Shown: piece after piece, positions 17,537 to 26,067 of the stretch
How the letters are laid out: each line of letters starts with the position of its first letter
Numbering within the stretch: the stretch's first letter is position 1
Source of the DNA: Cellulomonas sp. NS3
GTDB lineage: Bacteria; Actinomycetota; Actinomycetes; Actinomycetales; Cellulomonadaceae
DNA length: 64,000 nt
NCBI RefSeq assembly: GCF_024757985.1
Contig: NZ_CP103289.1
Location: 868,001 to 932,000, forward strand
Reading direction: 5' to 3'
The notes under the pieces: model-generated
Database searches by the model: none
What the model was told of the DNA's origin: nothing
The model's input: only the letters and a program-made list of their open reading frames with translations
Position numbers and translations under genes: made by a program

Positions 17537-18840
17537 CCGACGTCGGGCTGGTGGCCCTGGTCCTCGTCGGCGGGATGGTGGTGCTGATGCTGATCGGCGC
17601 GCCCATCAGCATCAGCATCGGGCTCCCGTCGGCCGTCTCGATGATCCTCGTGCTCGGTCTCGAGAACGGCGCCTCGACGTCCGCGCAGCGGATGTTCCAG
17701 GGCGTCAACTCGTTCGCGCTGCTCGCGATCCCGTTCTTCGTCCTGGCGGGCGGGATCATGAACAACGGCGGGATCGCGACCCGGCTGATCAACCTCGCGA
17801 AGGTGCTGGTCGGGCGGACGCCCGCGCCGCTCGCGCAGACGAACGTCCTGGCGAACATGCTGTTCGGCTCCGTCAGCGGGTCCGCGATCGCGGCGGCTGC
17901 GGCGGTCGGCACCACGATGGCGCCGATGCAGGCCCGCGAGGGGTACGACCGGGCGTTCACGGCGGCGACGAACGTGGCCTCGGCGCCGAGCGGCATGCTC
18001 ATCCCGCCGAGCAACCTCATGATCGTCTACGCCCTGGCGAGCGGCGGGACGTCGGTGGGCGCGCTGTTCCTCGCCGGCTACGTCCCCGGCATCCTCTGGG
18101 GTGCGGCGTGCATGGCGGCCGTGTGGTTCTACGCCCGGGGGCACCGCGAGCTGCGGGCCCCGGTCCGGGCGAGCCTCGCGGAGATCGGCCGTGTCTTCGT
18201 CCAGGCCCTGCCCTCGCTCACCCTCGTGGTCGTCGTGATCGGCGGCATCATCGGCGGGCTGTTCACCCCGACCGAGGGCTCGGCGATCGCGGTCGTGTAC
18301 TCGCTGCTGCTGTCGTTCCTCTACCGGGCGATCGGGCTGCGCGACCTGCCGCGCATCCTCTACTCGGCGGCGCGCACCAGCTCGGTCGTGATCTTCCTCA
18401 TCGGCGTCTCGTCGATCATGTCGTTCGTCATGAGCTTCACGCGCATGCCGCAGCTCATCGCCGACGCGCTGTTCGGGTTCACCGACTCCAAGGTCGTCGT
18501 CCTGCTGATCATGATGCTGATCCTGCTCGTCATCGGGATCCCGCTGGACGCGACGCCCGCGATCCTCATCTTCACGCCGATCTTCCTGCCGATCGCCGTG
18601 AGCTACGGGATCCACCCGGTGCACTTCGGGATCATGATGACCTTCAACCTGTGCATCGCGGTGATCTCTCCACCGTCGGCCCCGGTGCTGTTCGTGGGCG
18701 CCCAGGTGTCCGAGGTGCGGGTCGAGGCCGTCATCGTCCGGCTCATGCCGTTCTTCCTGACGCTCGTCGCGGTGCTCTTCCTCGTGACGTTCGTGCCGCA
18801 GCTGTCCCTGTGGCTGCCCGGGCTCTTCGGCCTCCTCTGA
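17533..18840 (+). CDS. dctM: TRAP transporter large permease (DctM)
   Basis: A 435-aa permease of the DctM/SiaM type with about eleven to twelve helices. Family motifs visible are the MxxGIPxxxxLG-like start (MLIGAPISISIGLPSA), LLAIPFFVLAGGIMNNGGIATRL, NMLFGSVSGSAIAAAAAVG, APSGMLIPPSNLMIVYA (PPS motif) and GGLFTPTEGSAIAVVY. It carries out Na+-coupled uptake with DctP and DctQ. The GTG overlaps the dctQ stop. A hairpin lies 8 bp after the stop, so kduI may be expressed at a lower level or separately. Confidence 0.96.
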   Translation: MTDVGLVALVLVGGMVVLMLIGAPISISIGLPSAVSMILVLGLENGASTSAQRMFQGVNSFALLAIPFFVLAGGIMNNGGIATRLINLAKVLVGRTPAPLAQTNVLANMLFGSVSGSAIAAAAAVGTTMAPMQAREGYDRAFTAATNVASAPSGMLIPPSNLMIVYALASGGTSVGALFLAGYVPGILWGAACMAAVWFYARGHRELRAPVRASLAEIGRVFVQALPSLTLVVVVIGGIIGGLFTPTEGSAIAVVYSLLLSFLYRAIGLRDLPRILYSAARTSSVVIFLIGVSSIMSFVMSFTRMPQLIADALFGFTDSKVVVLLIMMLILLVIGIPLDATPAILIFTPIFLPIAVSYGIHPVHFGIMMTFNLCIAVISPPSAPVLFVGAQVSEVRVEAVIVRLMPFFLTLVAVLFLVTFVPQLSLWLPGLFGLL

Positions 18841-18848
18841 CGCGGCGC

Positions 18849-18876
18849 GACGGGGGCGGTCCGCGCCGCCCCCGTC
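18849..18876 (+). terminator. hairpin between dctM and kduI
   Basis: A perfect 11-bp stem GACGGGGGCGG / CCGCCCCCGTC with a 6-nt loop. With no U-tract and with kduI only 50 bp on in the same direction, it may attenuate or protect mRNA ends rather than stop all transcription. Confidence 0.55.
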
Positions 18877-18925
18877 GGCCGCCCGCGACCCTGCTGGACC
18901 ACCCAGACACCGTGAAAGGCACTCC

Positions 18926-19765
18926 ATGGAACAGCGCTACGCCACCAGCCCCGACCAGGTCCCCGGCCTCGACACCGCCGGGCTGCGCAGCCGGTACCTC
19001 GTCCCCGACCTGTTCGTGGCCGGCGAGGTCCGCTCGGTCCTCACGCACCACGACCGGATGGTGCTCGCCGGCGCGGTCCCGACCGACGCACCGCTCGATC
19101 TCGTCGGCGCCCCCGAGATCCGCAGCGAGCAGTTCTTCGCCCGCCGCGAGGCCGGGATCGTCAACGTCGGCGGACCGGGCACGATCACCGTGGACGGCAC
19201 CACGTACGACGCCGGGCACGGCTCGTGCCTGTACGTCGGCCGCGGCGCCGAGAAGGTCACGTTCGCGTCGACCGACGCCGCCGGCGAGGCGGGCCCCGCG
19301 CGGTTCTACGTCGCCTCGGCGCCCGCGCACACCGCCTACCCGACGACGTTCGTCGCCGCGGGGGAGGGCACCGTGCGTGAGCTCGGCGACCCGCTCACGT
19401 CGAACCGGCGCACGCTCACGCAGTACATCCACGAGAACGGCGTGCGCAGCTGCCAGGTCGTCATGGGGGTCACGCAGCTGCACCCGGGCAGCATGTGGAA
19501 CACGATGCCGGCGCACACGCACGACCGCCGGACCGAGGCGTACCTCTACTTCGACCTGCCGGCGGACGCGCGCGTGGTGCACCTCCTGGGCCTGCCCGAC
19601 GAGACGCGCCACCTGCTCGTCGGCAACCAGGAGGCGGTGATCTCCCCGAGCTGGTCGGTGCACTCCGGGGTCGGGACCGCCAGCTACTCGTTCGTGTGGG
19701 CCATGGCAGGCGAGAATCAGGCGTTCGACGACATGGATGGGCATCCCATCACCGACATGCGCTGA
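18926..19765 (+). CDS. kduI: KduI, 5-dehydro-4-deoxy-D-glucuronate isomerase
   Basis: A 279-aa cupin-type zinc isomerase that converts 5-keto-4-deoxyuronate (from unsaturated galacturonate or glucuronate) to 3-deoxy-D-glycero-2,5-hexodiulosonate. The metal site is visible in MPAHTHDRRTEAYLYFDLP (two His and a Glu) with a further His in SWSVHSGVGTASYSFVWAMAGENQ. The length matches KduI (about 278 aa). GAAAGG precedes the ATG. It begins the intracellular part of the uronate pathway. Confidence 0.96.
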   Translation: MEQRYATSPDQVPGLDTAGLRSRYLVPDLFVAGEVRSVLTHHDRMVLAGAVPTDAPLDLVGAPEIRSEQFFARREAGIVNVGGPGTITVDGTTYDAGHGSCLYVGRGAEKVTFASTDAAGEAGPARFYVASAPAHTAYPTTFVAAGEGTVRELGDPLTSNRRTLTQYIHENGVRSCQVVMGVTQLHPGSMWNTMPAHTHDRRTEAYLYFDLPADARVVHLLGLPDETRHLLVGNQEAVISPSWSVHSGVGTASYSFVWAMAGENQAFDDMDGHPITDMR

Positions 19766-19793
19766 CGCGCACCGACCGAACAGGCAGACGGAC

Positions 19794-20627
19794 ATGGTCA
19801 CCGACTCGACGCCCGCACCAGGCACTCGACGAGGGGACCAGCCGCCGGGTGACGTGCCCGTGCCGCCGGTCGCGCCCGTCGCCCCCGTGCTGGGGGCGAG
19901 CGAGAAGACCCTGCTCGTGCTCGAGGCGGCGATGGCGCACGGCCGGTTCACGGACGTCGTCGAGGCGACCGGGCTCGCGAAGGCCACGACGCACCGGATC
20001 CTCGCGACGCTCATCGACCGGCAGTTCGTCTCGCTCGCCGCGGACGGCACCTACCTGCCGGGACCCAAGATCCTGTCGCTCGCGGGGCAGGCGATGGCTC
20101 GCATCGACATCGCAGCGATCGCGCAGCCGTTCGTCGACGAGCTCGTCGAGCGGACGCACTGCACGGTGCACGTGGGGGCCAAGAACGGCGACGAGATCGT
20201 CTACCTGGTCCGCGCGGACTCCGACAAGCCGTACCTCATGCCGTCGCGCGTCGGCCTGGCGATCCCGCTGCACACCTCGGGGATCGGCAAGGCCGTGCTC
20301 AGCGGCTTCACCGACCAGGGGCTCGAGCGCTTCGTCGAGCGCGTCGGCCTCCCGCGCCGCACCCCGCACACCATCACGACCCTCGAGGAGCTGCGGGCCG
20401 AGGTCGCCGAGATCCGGCGGCTCGGCTACGCGATGGACCGCGAGGAGAACGTCCCGGGCGTCGCCTGCGTCGCCGCGCCCATCCGGGACACCACGCACAG
20501 CATCACCTACGGGCTCAGCATCTCGACGCTGACGCTCGAGCACAGCATCGACCAGATCGAGGCGATGGCCCCCTTGGCCGTCGCGACCGCGGAGCGCATC
20601 TCCGCGGCACTCGGTCACACGGGCTGA
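19794..20627 (+). CDS. IclR-family regulator of the uronate locus (KdgR-like)
   Basis: A 277-aa regulator with a Pro/Val-rich N-terminal tail of about 35 residues, a winged helix (SEKTLLVLEAAMAHGRFTDVVEATGLAKATTHRILATLIDRQFV) and an IclR effector domain (LHTSGIGKAVLSGF, REENVPGVACVAAPI). Enterobacterial KdgR, which senses 2-keto-3-deoxygluconate, is of the same family. The position between kduI and kduD makes it the likely local regulator acting on the palindromes at 15706 and 21548 (inference). Confidence 0.9.
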   Translation: MVTDSTPAPGTRRGDQPPGDVPVPPVAPVAPVLGASEKTLLVLEAAMAHGRFTDVVEATGLAKATTHRILATLIDRQFVSLAADGTYLPGPKILSLAGQAMARIDIAAIAQPFVDELVERTHCTVHVGAKNGDEIVYLVRADSDKPYLMPSRVGLAIPLHTSGIGKAVLSGFTDQGLERFVERVGLPRRTPHTITTLEELRAEVAEIRRLGYAMDREENVPGVACVAAPIRDTTHSITYGLSISTLTLEHSIDQIEAMAPLAVATAERISAALGHTG

Positions 20628-20666
20628 CCCTCCGGTCGGCTCGCCACCCTCACCAGGAGAGCCGAC

Positions 20667-21473
20667 ATGAGCACCGCCACCAGCCCCGCCGTCCCGCACA
20701 GCACCGCCGCGTACGCCGAGAGCCTGTTCGGGCTGTCGGGCAGGACCGCGGTGGTGACCGGCGCGAGCCGGGGGATCGGCCTCGCGATCGCCGAGGCGCT
20801 GGCCTCGGCGGGTGCGGACGTCATCGGCGTGAGCCACGACCTGCCGCCCGGCGAGAGCGACGTGCGCTCGGTCGTCGAAGGGCTCGGGCGCACCTTCGTC
20901 CCGCTGCAGGCGGACTTCTCGGACCGCGCGCAGGTCACGGCCCTCGCGGCGGACCTCGCGGCGCGGGACGTCGACATCCTCGTGAACAACGGCGGGACGA
21001 TCCGCCGGACCCCCGCCGCGGTGCACTCCGACGAGGACTTCGACCACGTGCTCGACGTGAACCTGCGCTCGGCGTTCGTCCTGTCGCGCGAGGTGGGCCG
21101 CACGATGGTCGCCCGCGGCTCCGGCAAGATCGTGAACACCGCCTCGATGCTGAGCTTCCAGGGCGGGATCAACGTGCCCGGCTACACGTCGTCGAAGTCG
21201 GGCATCGCCGGGCTGACGCGCGCGCTCGCGAACGAGTGGGCCGAGTCGGGCGTCAACGTCAACGCCGTCGCGCCCGGGTACGTGGCGACCGCCAACACCC
21301 ACGACCTGCGCCAGGACCGGGCGCGCAGCGACGAGATCCTCAGCCGCATCCCGGCGGGGCGCTGGGCGCTGGCCTCGGACATCGCGGGTGCGGTGCTGTT
21401 CCTGTGCTCGCACGCGGCGGACTACGTCAACGGCGCGATCCTGCCCGTCGACGGCGGCTGGCTCGCGCGCTGA
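20667..21473 (+). CDS. kduD: KduD-type short-chain dehydrogenase (2-dehydro-3-deoxygluconate forming)
   Basis: A 268-aa SDR. Cofactor motif TGASRGIG (near residues 32-39), NNGG in ILVNNGGTIRR, catalytic Ser-Tyr-Lys in NTASMLSFQGGINVPGYTSSKSG, and the C-terminal DYVNGAILPVDGGWLAR typical of KduD. It reduces 3-deoxy-hexodiulosonate to 2-keto-3-deoxygluconate. The start follows AGGAGAGCC. It sits between the IclR gene and eda, consistent with the pathway order KduI-KduD-KdgK-Eda. Confidence 0.93.
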   Translation: MSTATSPAVPHSTAAYAESLFGLSGRTAVVTGASRGIGLAIAEALASAGADVIGVSHDLPPGESDVRSVVEGLGRTFVPLQADFSDRAQVTALAADLAARDVDILVNNGGTIRRTPAAVHSDEDFDHVLDVNLRSAFVLSREVGRTMVARGSGKIVNTASMLSFQGGINVPGYTSSKSGIAGLTRALANEWAESGVNVNAVAPGYVATANTHDLRQDRARSDEILSRIPAGRWALASDIAGAVLFLCSHAADYVNGAILPVDGGWLAR

Positions 21474-21528
21474 CGCGGCCGCGGGCCGGCGCGGCGGGCG
21501 CCACCCGCGCCCCGGACGTCCCCGGGGG

Positions 21529-21569
21529 TTGAGCCGCACCGCCTTGGTGTGCGACAGTCATTTCACACA
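21529..21569 (+). promoter_or_regulatory. promoter and operator candidate before eda
   Basis: TTGAGC (21529-21534), an 18-bp spacer and GACAGT (21553-21558) form a modest promoter. An imperfect 22-bp dyad with outer arms TGTG..CACA (21548-21569; 7 of 9 arm positions pair) overlaps the -10. This suggests eda-kdgK has its own regulated promoter in addition to the dctP one. Confidence 0.4.
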
Positions 21570-21606
21570 ACGACACGCCCATTGCGCCTAGCGAAACGGA
21601 CGACCG

Positions 21607-22236
21607 ATGGACACCTTGTCAGCCCTCGCCGCGGCCCGCCTCGTCCCCGTGGTGGTGCTCGACGACGCCGCCGACGCCGCGGCGCTCGGTGACGCGCTCG
21701 TCGCCGGCGGCCTCCCCGTCGCCGAGGTGACGTTCCGCACCGCCGCCGCAGCCGACGCCATCCGCGTCCTCGCCGACCGCGGCGACGTGCTCGTGGGCGC
21801 CGGCACGGTGCTCACCGTCGAGCAGGTCGACCAGGCCGTCGCCGCCGGCGCGGGCTACGTCGTCTCGCCCGGCACGAGCCGCGCGGTCGTCGAGCGCTGC
21901 CACGAGCACGGGATCCTCGCCCTGCCGGGGGCGGTCACCGCGACCGAGATCCAGGCCGCGCTCGAGCTCGGGCTCACGACGGTGAAGTTCTTCCCGGCCG
22001 GCACCTCGGGCGGCGCCCCCGCCATCGCGGCGCTCGCCGCCCCGTTCGGCGGCGTGCAGTTCGTGCCCACGGGCGGCGTGAGCCCCACGAACCTGCACGA
22101 GTACCTCGCGCTGCCGTCCGTCGCGGCGGTCGGCGGCTCGTGGATGGTCCCGCGCGACAAGATCCGCGCGCGCGACACCGCCGGCATCACCGAGCTCACG
22201 GCCGCCGCCGTCGCGCTCGCCGCGCGCGGCGCCTGA
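21607..22236 (+). CDS. eda: Eda, KDPG/KHG aldolase
   Basis: A 209-aa class I aldolase that cleaves 2-keto-3-deoxy-6-phosphogluconate to pyruvate and glyceraldehyde-3-phosphate. The catalytic Glu lies in VAEVTFRT (E40), the Schiff-base Lys in TTVKFFPAG (K127), and GVQFVPTGGVSPTNL forms the phosphate-binding end. It is the last enzyme of the locus, followed by kdgK after a 137-bp gap that contains a GGCGCC/GGCGCC hairpin. Confidence 0.96.
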   Translation: MDTLSALAAARLVPVVVLDDAADAAALGDALVAGGLPVAEVTFRTAAAADAIRVLADRGDVLVGAGTVLTVEQVDQAVAAGAGYVVSPGTSRAVVERCHEHGILALPGAVTATEIQAALELGLTTVKFFPAGTSGGAPAIAALAAPFGGVQFVPTGGVSPTNLHEYLALPSVAAVGGSWMVPRDKIRARDTAGITELTAAAVALAARGA

Positions 22237-22373
22237 CGCGCCGGCGCCCCCCGGCGCCCGACGACCCGACCGCGGGTCCGGCGGCGCACGGTCCCGGCGA
22301 CCCGTCGCCGAACCGCGCCGCGGCGCACCCGCAGCACCCCCTACCCGCCCGACCGCCCGACGAGGAAGCCCCG

Positions 22374-23477
22374 ATGACCGAGCTCCAGATCCGCCCCGCG
22401 TCCGAGTGCCGCTACGACATCGTCTCCCTCGGCGAGGTCATGCTGCGGCTCGACCCCGGCGAGGGCCGCATCCGCACCGCCCGCCAGTTCCGCGCGTGGG
22501 AGGGCGGTGGCGAGTACAACGTCGCCCGCGGCCTGCGCCGCGCGTTCGGGCTGCGCGGCGCGATCGTCACCGCGCTCGCCGACAACGAGATCGGCCGGCT
22601 CGTCGAGGACCTCGTCCTCACCGGCGGGCTCGACACCGAGCACATCCGCTGGGTGCCGTACGACGGCATCGGGCGCAGCGTGCGCAACGGCCTCAACTTC
22701 ACCGAGCGCGGGTTCGGCGTGCGCGGCGCGGTCGGCGTGAGCGACCGCGGGCACACCGCCGCGAGCCAGCTCAAGCCCGGCGACGTCGACTGGGACCACC
22801 TGTTCGGCACGCTCGGCGCGCGGTGGCTGCACACCGGCGGCATCTTCGCGGCCCTCAGCGAGTCGGCGGCCGAGACCGTGATCGAGGCGGTCACCGCGGC
22901 CAAGCGCCACGGCACCGTCGTCTCCTACGACCTCAACTACCGCCCGAGCCTGTGGAAGGCGATCGGCGGCCAGGCCAAGGCCCAGGAGGTCAACCGGGCC
23001 ATCGCGCCGTCCATCGACGTGATGATCGGCAACGAGGAGGACTTCACCGCGAGCCTCGGCTTCGAGGTCGAGGGCGTCGACGAGAACCTCTCCGAGCTCG
23101 AGCTCGACTCGTTCACGGCGATGATCGAGAAGGCCGCGGCGACCTACCCGAACTTCTCGGTGATCGGCACGACGCTGCGCACCGTGCGGTCCGCGACGGT
23201 CAACGACTGGGGCGCGATCGCCTGGTCCAAGGCCACCGGCGTCGTGCAGGCCACGCACCGCGAGCGCCTCGAGATCCTCGACCGCGTCGGCGGCGGCGAC
23301 TCGTTCGCGTCGGGCCTCATCTACGGCCTGCTCGACGGGCAGCCGCTGCAGACCGCCGTCGAGTACGGCGCGGCGCACGGGGCCCTCGCGATGACCACGC
23401 CGGGTGACACCACGATGGTCACCAAGACGGAGGTGCTCAAGCTCGCCGGCGGCGGCAGCGCACGCGTCGACCGCTGA
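22374..23477 (+). CDS. kdgK: KdgK, 2-keto-3-deoxygluconate kinase (PfkB family)
   Basis: A 367-aa sugar kinase. The PfkB N-terminal part shows VSLGEVMLRLDPGEGRIRTARQFRAW and GGGEYNVARGLRR; the C-terminal signature DRVGGGDSFASGLIYGLL carries the catalytic Asp and the anion hole. It phosphorylates KDG to KDPG for Eda. It is longer than many KdgK proteins (about 310-340 aa). The ATG at 22374 has GAGGAAG at the right distance; upstream codons in the same frame are the 137-bp gap and are not needed. Two strong hairpins follow the stop. Confidence 0.92.
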   Translation: MTELQIRPASECRYDIVSLGEVMLRLDPGEGRIRTARQFRAWEGGGEYNVARGLRRAFGLRGAIVTALADNEIGRLVEDLVLTGGLDTEHIRWVPYDGIGRSVRNGLNFTERGFGVRGAVGVSDRGHTAASQLKPGDVDWDHLFGTLGARWLHTGGIFAALSESAAETVIEAVTAAKRHGTVVSYDLNYRPSLWKAIGGQAKAQEVNRAIAPSIDVMIGNEEDFTASLGFEVEGVDENLSELELDSFTAMIEKAAATYPNFSVIGTTLRTVRSATVNDWGAIAWSKATGVVQATHRERLEILDRVGGGDSFASGLIYGLLDGQPLQTAVEYGAAHGALAMTTPGDTTMVTKTEVLKLAGGGSARVDR

Positions 23478-23483
23478 CCGGCC

Positions 23484-23511
23484 GCGGGACCGGTGCCGAT
23501 ACCGGTCCCGC
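23484..23511. terminator. first hairpin of a tandem terminator after kdgK
   Basis: Perfect 11-bp stem GCGGGACCGGT / ACCGGTCCCGC with a 6-nt loop, 7 bp after the kdgK stop. Confidence 0.75.
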
Positions 23512-23514
23512 GCA

Positions 23515-23559
23515 GCACGACGGCCCCCGGGTGTGCGGTGCACCCGGGGGCCGTCGTGC
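23515..23559. terminator. second hairpin of the tandem terminator, bidirectional
   Basis: Perfect 19-bp stem GCACGACGGCCCCCGGGTG with its complement and a 7-nt loop. It separates kdgK (plus) from the lectin-like gene (minus) and ends 51 bp before that gene's stop, so it probably serves both. Confidence 0.85.
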
Positions 23560-23609
23560 GTCCGTCGCGTCCGTCGCGTGCGTCGGTACCGTCCGCGGCG
23601 ACGGCCGGC

Positions 23610-24767
23610 TCAGCGCGTGCCGGCGCCCGCGACCTCGTGCCGATGCCCCTGCGCGGCCCCGGGTGCGTCGGCGCCGGACGAGCGCGGCGTGCCGAGCCGC
23701 CGTCCGCCGTCCGCCCGGTCCCCCCGGTCCGCGCCGGCCGGACCGGGGGGCGTCGGCGGCGTGCGCGGCGTGTAGTCCTGCACGAAGAACCCGCGCCAGC
23801 GCCCGCCGCACGAGGACGTCCAGCCGACCTCGTCGCGCTCGGACGTGAGGCGCACCTCGACGCCCGGCGCTGCGCTGTCGTGGACCAGCACCGTCGTCCG
23901 CCCGGTCGCCCGGTCGTGCTCGAACCCGTATGCCACGACCTGGTGGTTCTCGCCGGCCCCCGCGAGCGAGCGGGCCCGCACGAGGCCGAGCGGCACCGGG
24001 CGCCCCGCCCGCAGCTCCTCGACGAGGCGCGGCAGCTCGTCCTCGGTGCACCAGCGCTCGACCCCCGCGTAGAGCCACGTCGCGTGGTCCGGGTGGGCCG
24101 ACCACTCGGCGAACCGCGCGGCCGACGGCACCCCGAACGAGTCGTCGGTGCGCGCGCGCAGGTACTCGGTGAGCGGGTGGCCGTCGGGCGGCACGTCGTC
24201 GGGCACGGGCGCCGACGGCTCCGCGGCCGGCACGGGCACGCCCGCGTACCAGTGGTCGAGCGCCGCGAACGCCATGCCGCCGCACAGCCCGCACACCGCG
24301 ACGTCCCCGACGCCGGGCAGGGTCGCGACCACGCCCGCGAACGCGTCCGGGAACGCGAAGCCGTCGCGCTCGGGCCGGAAGCCGACGCACGCGTACCCGA
24401 GCCGGGTCCCCGACGCCCAGACGCGGCGCCCGTCGGGCCGCTCGAGCACCAGGTCGCCGTCGTCGAGCACGACGAGCTCCGTGCCCCCCGTGCCCCCCGT
24501 GCCCCCCGTGCCCGCCGTCCCCGAGTCCCACAGCACGTAGCCGTCGGGGCGGCGCACCACGAGGTCGCCGTCCTCCTGCAGCTGCGCGACGGCACCCGGG
24601 CTGCCCGCGGTCGCGCTGTCCCACAGGTGCGCGCGCCGGCCGCTCGCGAAGTACTCGTACAGCACCAGGTTCCCGTCGGCCTGCATCGTCAGGAGCGCGC
24701 GCCCGTTCGCCGAGGCGAGCGCCTGCCCGCTCCGCAGCGACGCGCCCGGACGCAGTCGTCGCTCCAC
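23610..24767 (-). CDS. B-lectin domain fused to a cysteine-peptidase-like domain
   Basis: A 385-aa protein. Residues about 10-115 form a bulb-type (mannose-binding) lectin with one classical QxDxNxVxY site (MQADGNLVLYE) and two degenerate copies (LQEDGDLVVR, LDDGDLVLE). A Gly/Thr repeat is inserted before the third copy. The C-terminal part resembles papain-like folds: CGLCGGMAFAALDHW (Cys 159/162), ENHQVVAYGFE (His 275) and VLVHDSAAPG (Asp 297) could be a Cys-His-Asp triad. No signal peptide is seen from the GTG at 24767, which has GAGGGGG 5 nt upstream. The basic Pro-rich tail is about 50 residues. Substrate and partner are unknown. Confidence 0.75.
   Translation of the reverse strand: MERRLRPGASLRSGQALASANGRALLTMQADGNLVLYEYFASGRRAHLWDSATAGSPGAVAQLQEDGDLVVRRPDGYVLWDSGTAGTGGTGGTGGTELVVLDDGDLVLERPDGRRVWASGTRLGYACVGFRPERDGFAFPDAFAGVVATLPGVGDVAVCGLCGGMAFAALDHWYAGVPVPAAEPSAPVPDDVPPDGHPLTEYLRARTDDSFGVPSAARFAEWSAHPDHATWLYAGVERWCTEDELPRLVEELRAGRPVPLGLVRARSLAGAGENHQVVAYGFEHDRATGRTTVLVHDSAAPGVEVRLTSERDEVGWTSSCGGRWRGFFVQDYTPRTPPTPPGPAGADRGDRADGGRRLGTPRSSGADAPGAAQGHRHEVAGAGTR
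24481..24516. repeat. 9-bp repeat inside the lectin gene
   Basis: Four copies of GTGCCCCCC (the last GTGCCCGCC) encode a Gly-Thr-Gly run between lectin subdomains on the minus strand. It is in phase, so copy-number change would alter linker length without a frameshift. Confidence 0.85.
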
Positions 24768-24945
24768 GTGGACCCCCTCGGGTGGACGTCGCCGGGCCGT
24801 GCGGTGACGGCCCGGGCGGACCGTGCGGTGACGGTCCTGTGGGGGAGGACGCGCGCGCCGCGGTGCTGATACGCGGGTCGGTCCGGGGTGCGCGGGACGG
24901 CGCCCGCCCGTTCCGTCCCGCCGCCGCGTGCGCCACCATGTCGGG

Positions 24946-25905
24946 ATGCGTCGACGCGGCACGTCCGGGCTCCGTGGCAGGTGCGTGCGCGCGCTGCTCG
25001 CCGGCCTGGCCCTGGCCGCGACGACCACGTGCGCGGTGCCCGACGACGCGTCGCCCGCACGCCCGACCGCGGCGTCCCCGTCGTCGACGGCCGCCTCCGC
25101 GCCGCTCCCGCCCGACGTCCTGGGCGCGCTGCGCCTCGAGGTGCGCCAGAGCCGCACGGACCGGGCAGCACGCGTCGTGCAGGTCGCGGTGCACAACGAC
25201 GGGACGACCGACCTCGAGGTCGTCGAGGCCCGGCTCACGAGCCCGACGGTCGAGGGGGTCGCGGTGAGCGAGGACGGGCGGCGCGCTCCCGCGGGGACGC
25301 GGCGGGACGTGTCGGTCGCGCTCGGCGCCCCGGTGTGCGACGCGGGTCCGGCCGACGGGGCGGGAGCCGCCGGGGCGACGGTCCGGCTCGAGGTCGCCGA
25401 CGGGGCCGGCCGGCGCGGGACGCTGGAGGCGACCCCCGAGGACCCCAACGGGCACCTGGCGCGCATCCACGGCGAGGACTGCGCCGCGGTCGCGGTCGCG
25501 GAGGGAGCGACGCTCGCGCTGGGTCCGCGGCTCGTGACGCGCCAGGAGCCCGACGGGCGGTGGGTCGGGACGGTCGAGCTCACGCTCGAGCCGCGCGCCG
25601 GCGGCCCCGAGGTCGTGGTCGACGCCGTCGACCGGACGGTCCTGCTCGACCCGGCGGCGGGCGGGCCGCAGTGGCCCGCGGCCCTGTCGACCGCCCCCGA
25701 CGGCGCCCGCACCGTCGGCCTCGAGATCGTGCCCGCGCGGTGCGACCCGCACGCCGTCGCGGAGGACAAGCGCGGCACGGCGTTCGGCGTGCACGCGCGC
25801 GTCGACGGTGTCGCGCAGCCGGTCTTCCACGTCACGGCGGACAGCGCGCTGCGCGGGCTCGTGCACGAGTTCGTCGGGCTCGCGTGCGGGTGGCCCGCGT
25901 CCTGA
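24946..25905 (+). CDS. secreted protein of unknown function
   Basis: A 319-aa protein with an Arg-rich N-terminus and a hydrophobic signal (ALLAGLALAATTTC), then a Ser/Thr/Ala/Pro linker. The Cys at the signal end is not in a canonical lipobox, so secretion rather than lipidation is likely. The body alternates strands (LRLEVRQSRTDRAARVVQVAVHN...) like an immunoglobulin-like fold and has a conserved-looking segment ARCDPHAVAEDKRGTAFGVHA. The ATG at 24946 has a -10-like CACCAT 6 nt before it; a GTG at 24928 is an alternative. It is divergent from the lectin gene. I do not recognise the family by name. Confidence 0.75.
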   Translation: MRRRGTSGLRGRCVRALLAGLALAATTTCAVPDDASPARPTAASPSSTAASAPLPPDVLGALRLEVRQSRTDRAARVVQVAVHNDGTTDLEVVEARLTSPTVEGVAVSEDGRRAPAGTRRDVSVALGAPVCDAGPADGAGAAGATVRLEVADGAGRRGTLEATPEDPNGHLARIHGEDCAAVAVAEGATLALGPRLVTRQEPDGRWVGTVELTLEPRAGGPEVVVDAVDRTVLLDPAAGGPQWPAALSTAPDGARTVGLEIVPARCDPHAVAEDKRGTAFGVHARVDGVAQPVFHVTADSALRGLVHEFVGLACGWPAS

Positions 25906-26031
25906 CCCGCGCCGCTCGCCGTTGCCCCGCCCCGCGTGCGGCGGCCACGGTGCCGCCGGTCGTCCGCCGGCGACCCGCCGCCGTGTCGCTGATCGCCTCC
26001 GACCCGCCGCCGCGCCGCTCGCGTCGCCCTC

Positions 26032-26060
26032 GGAGAGCGTTCTCTGCTGCGTGCTAGCGT
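26032..26060 (+). promoter_or_regulatory. LacI-type operator and -10 of the LacI gene
   Basis: GGAGAGCGTTCTCT (26032-26045) is a dyad with the central CG typical of LacI-family operators. TAGCGT (26055-26060) lies 7 nt before the ATG, so the mRNA would be leaderless and the operator would cover the -35/spacer region. Autorepression is implied. Confidence 0.6.
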
Positions 26061-26067
26061 CCCCGGC

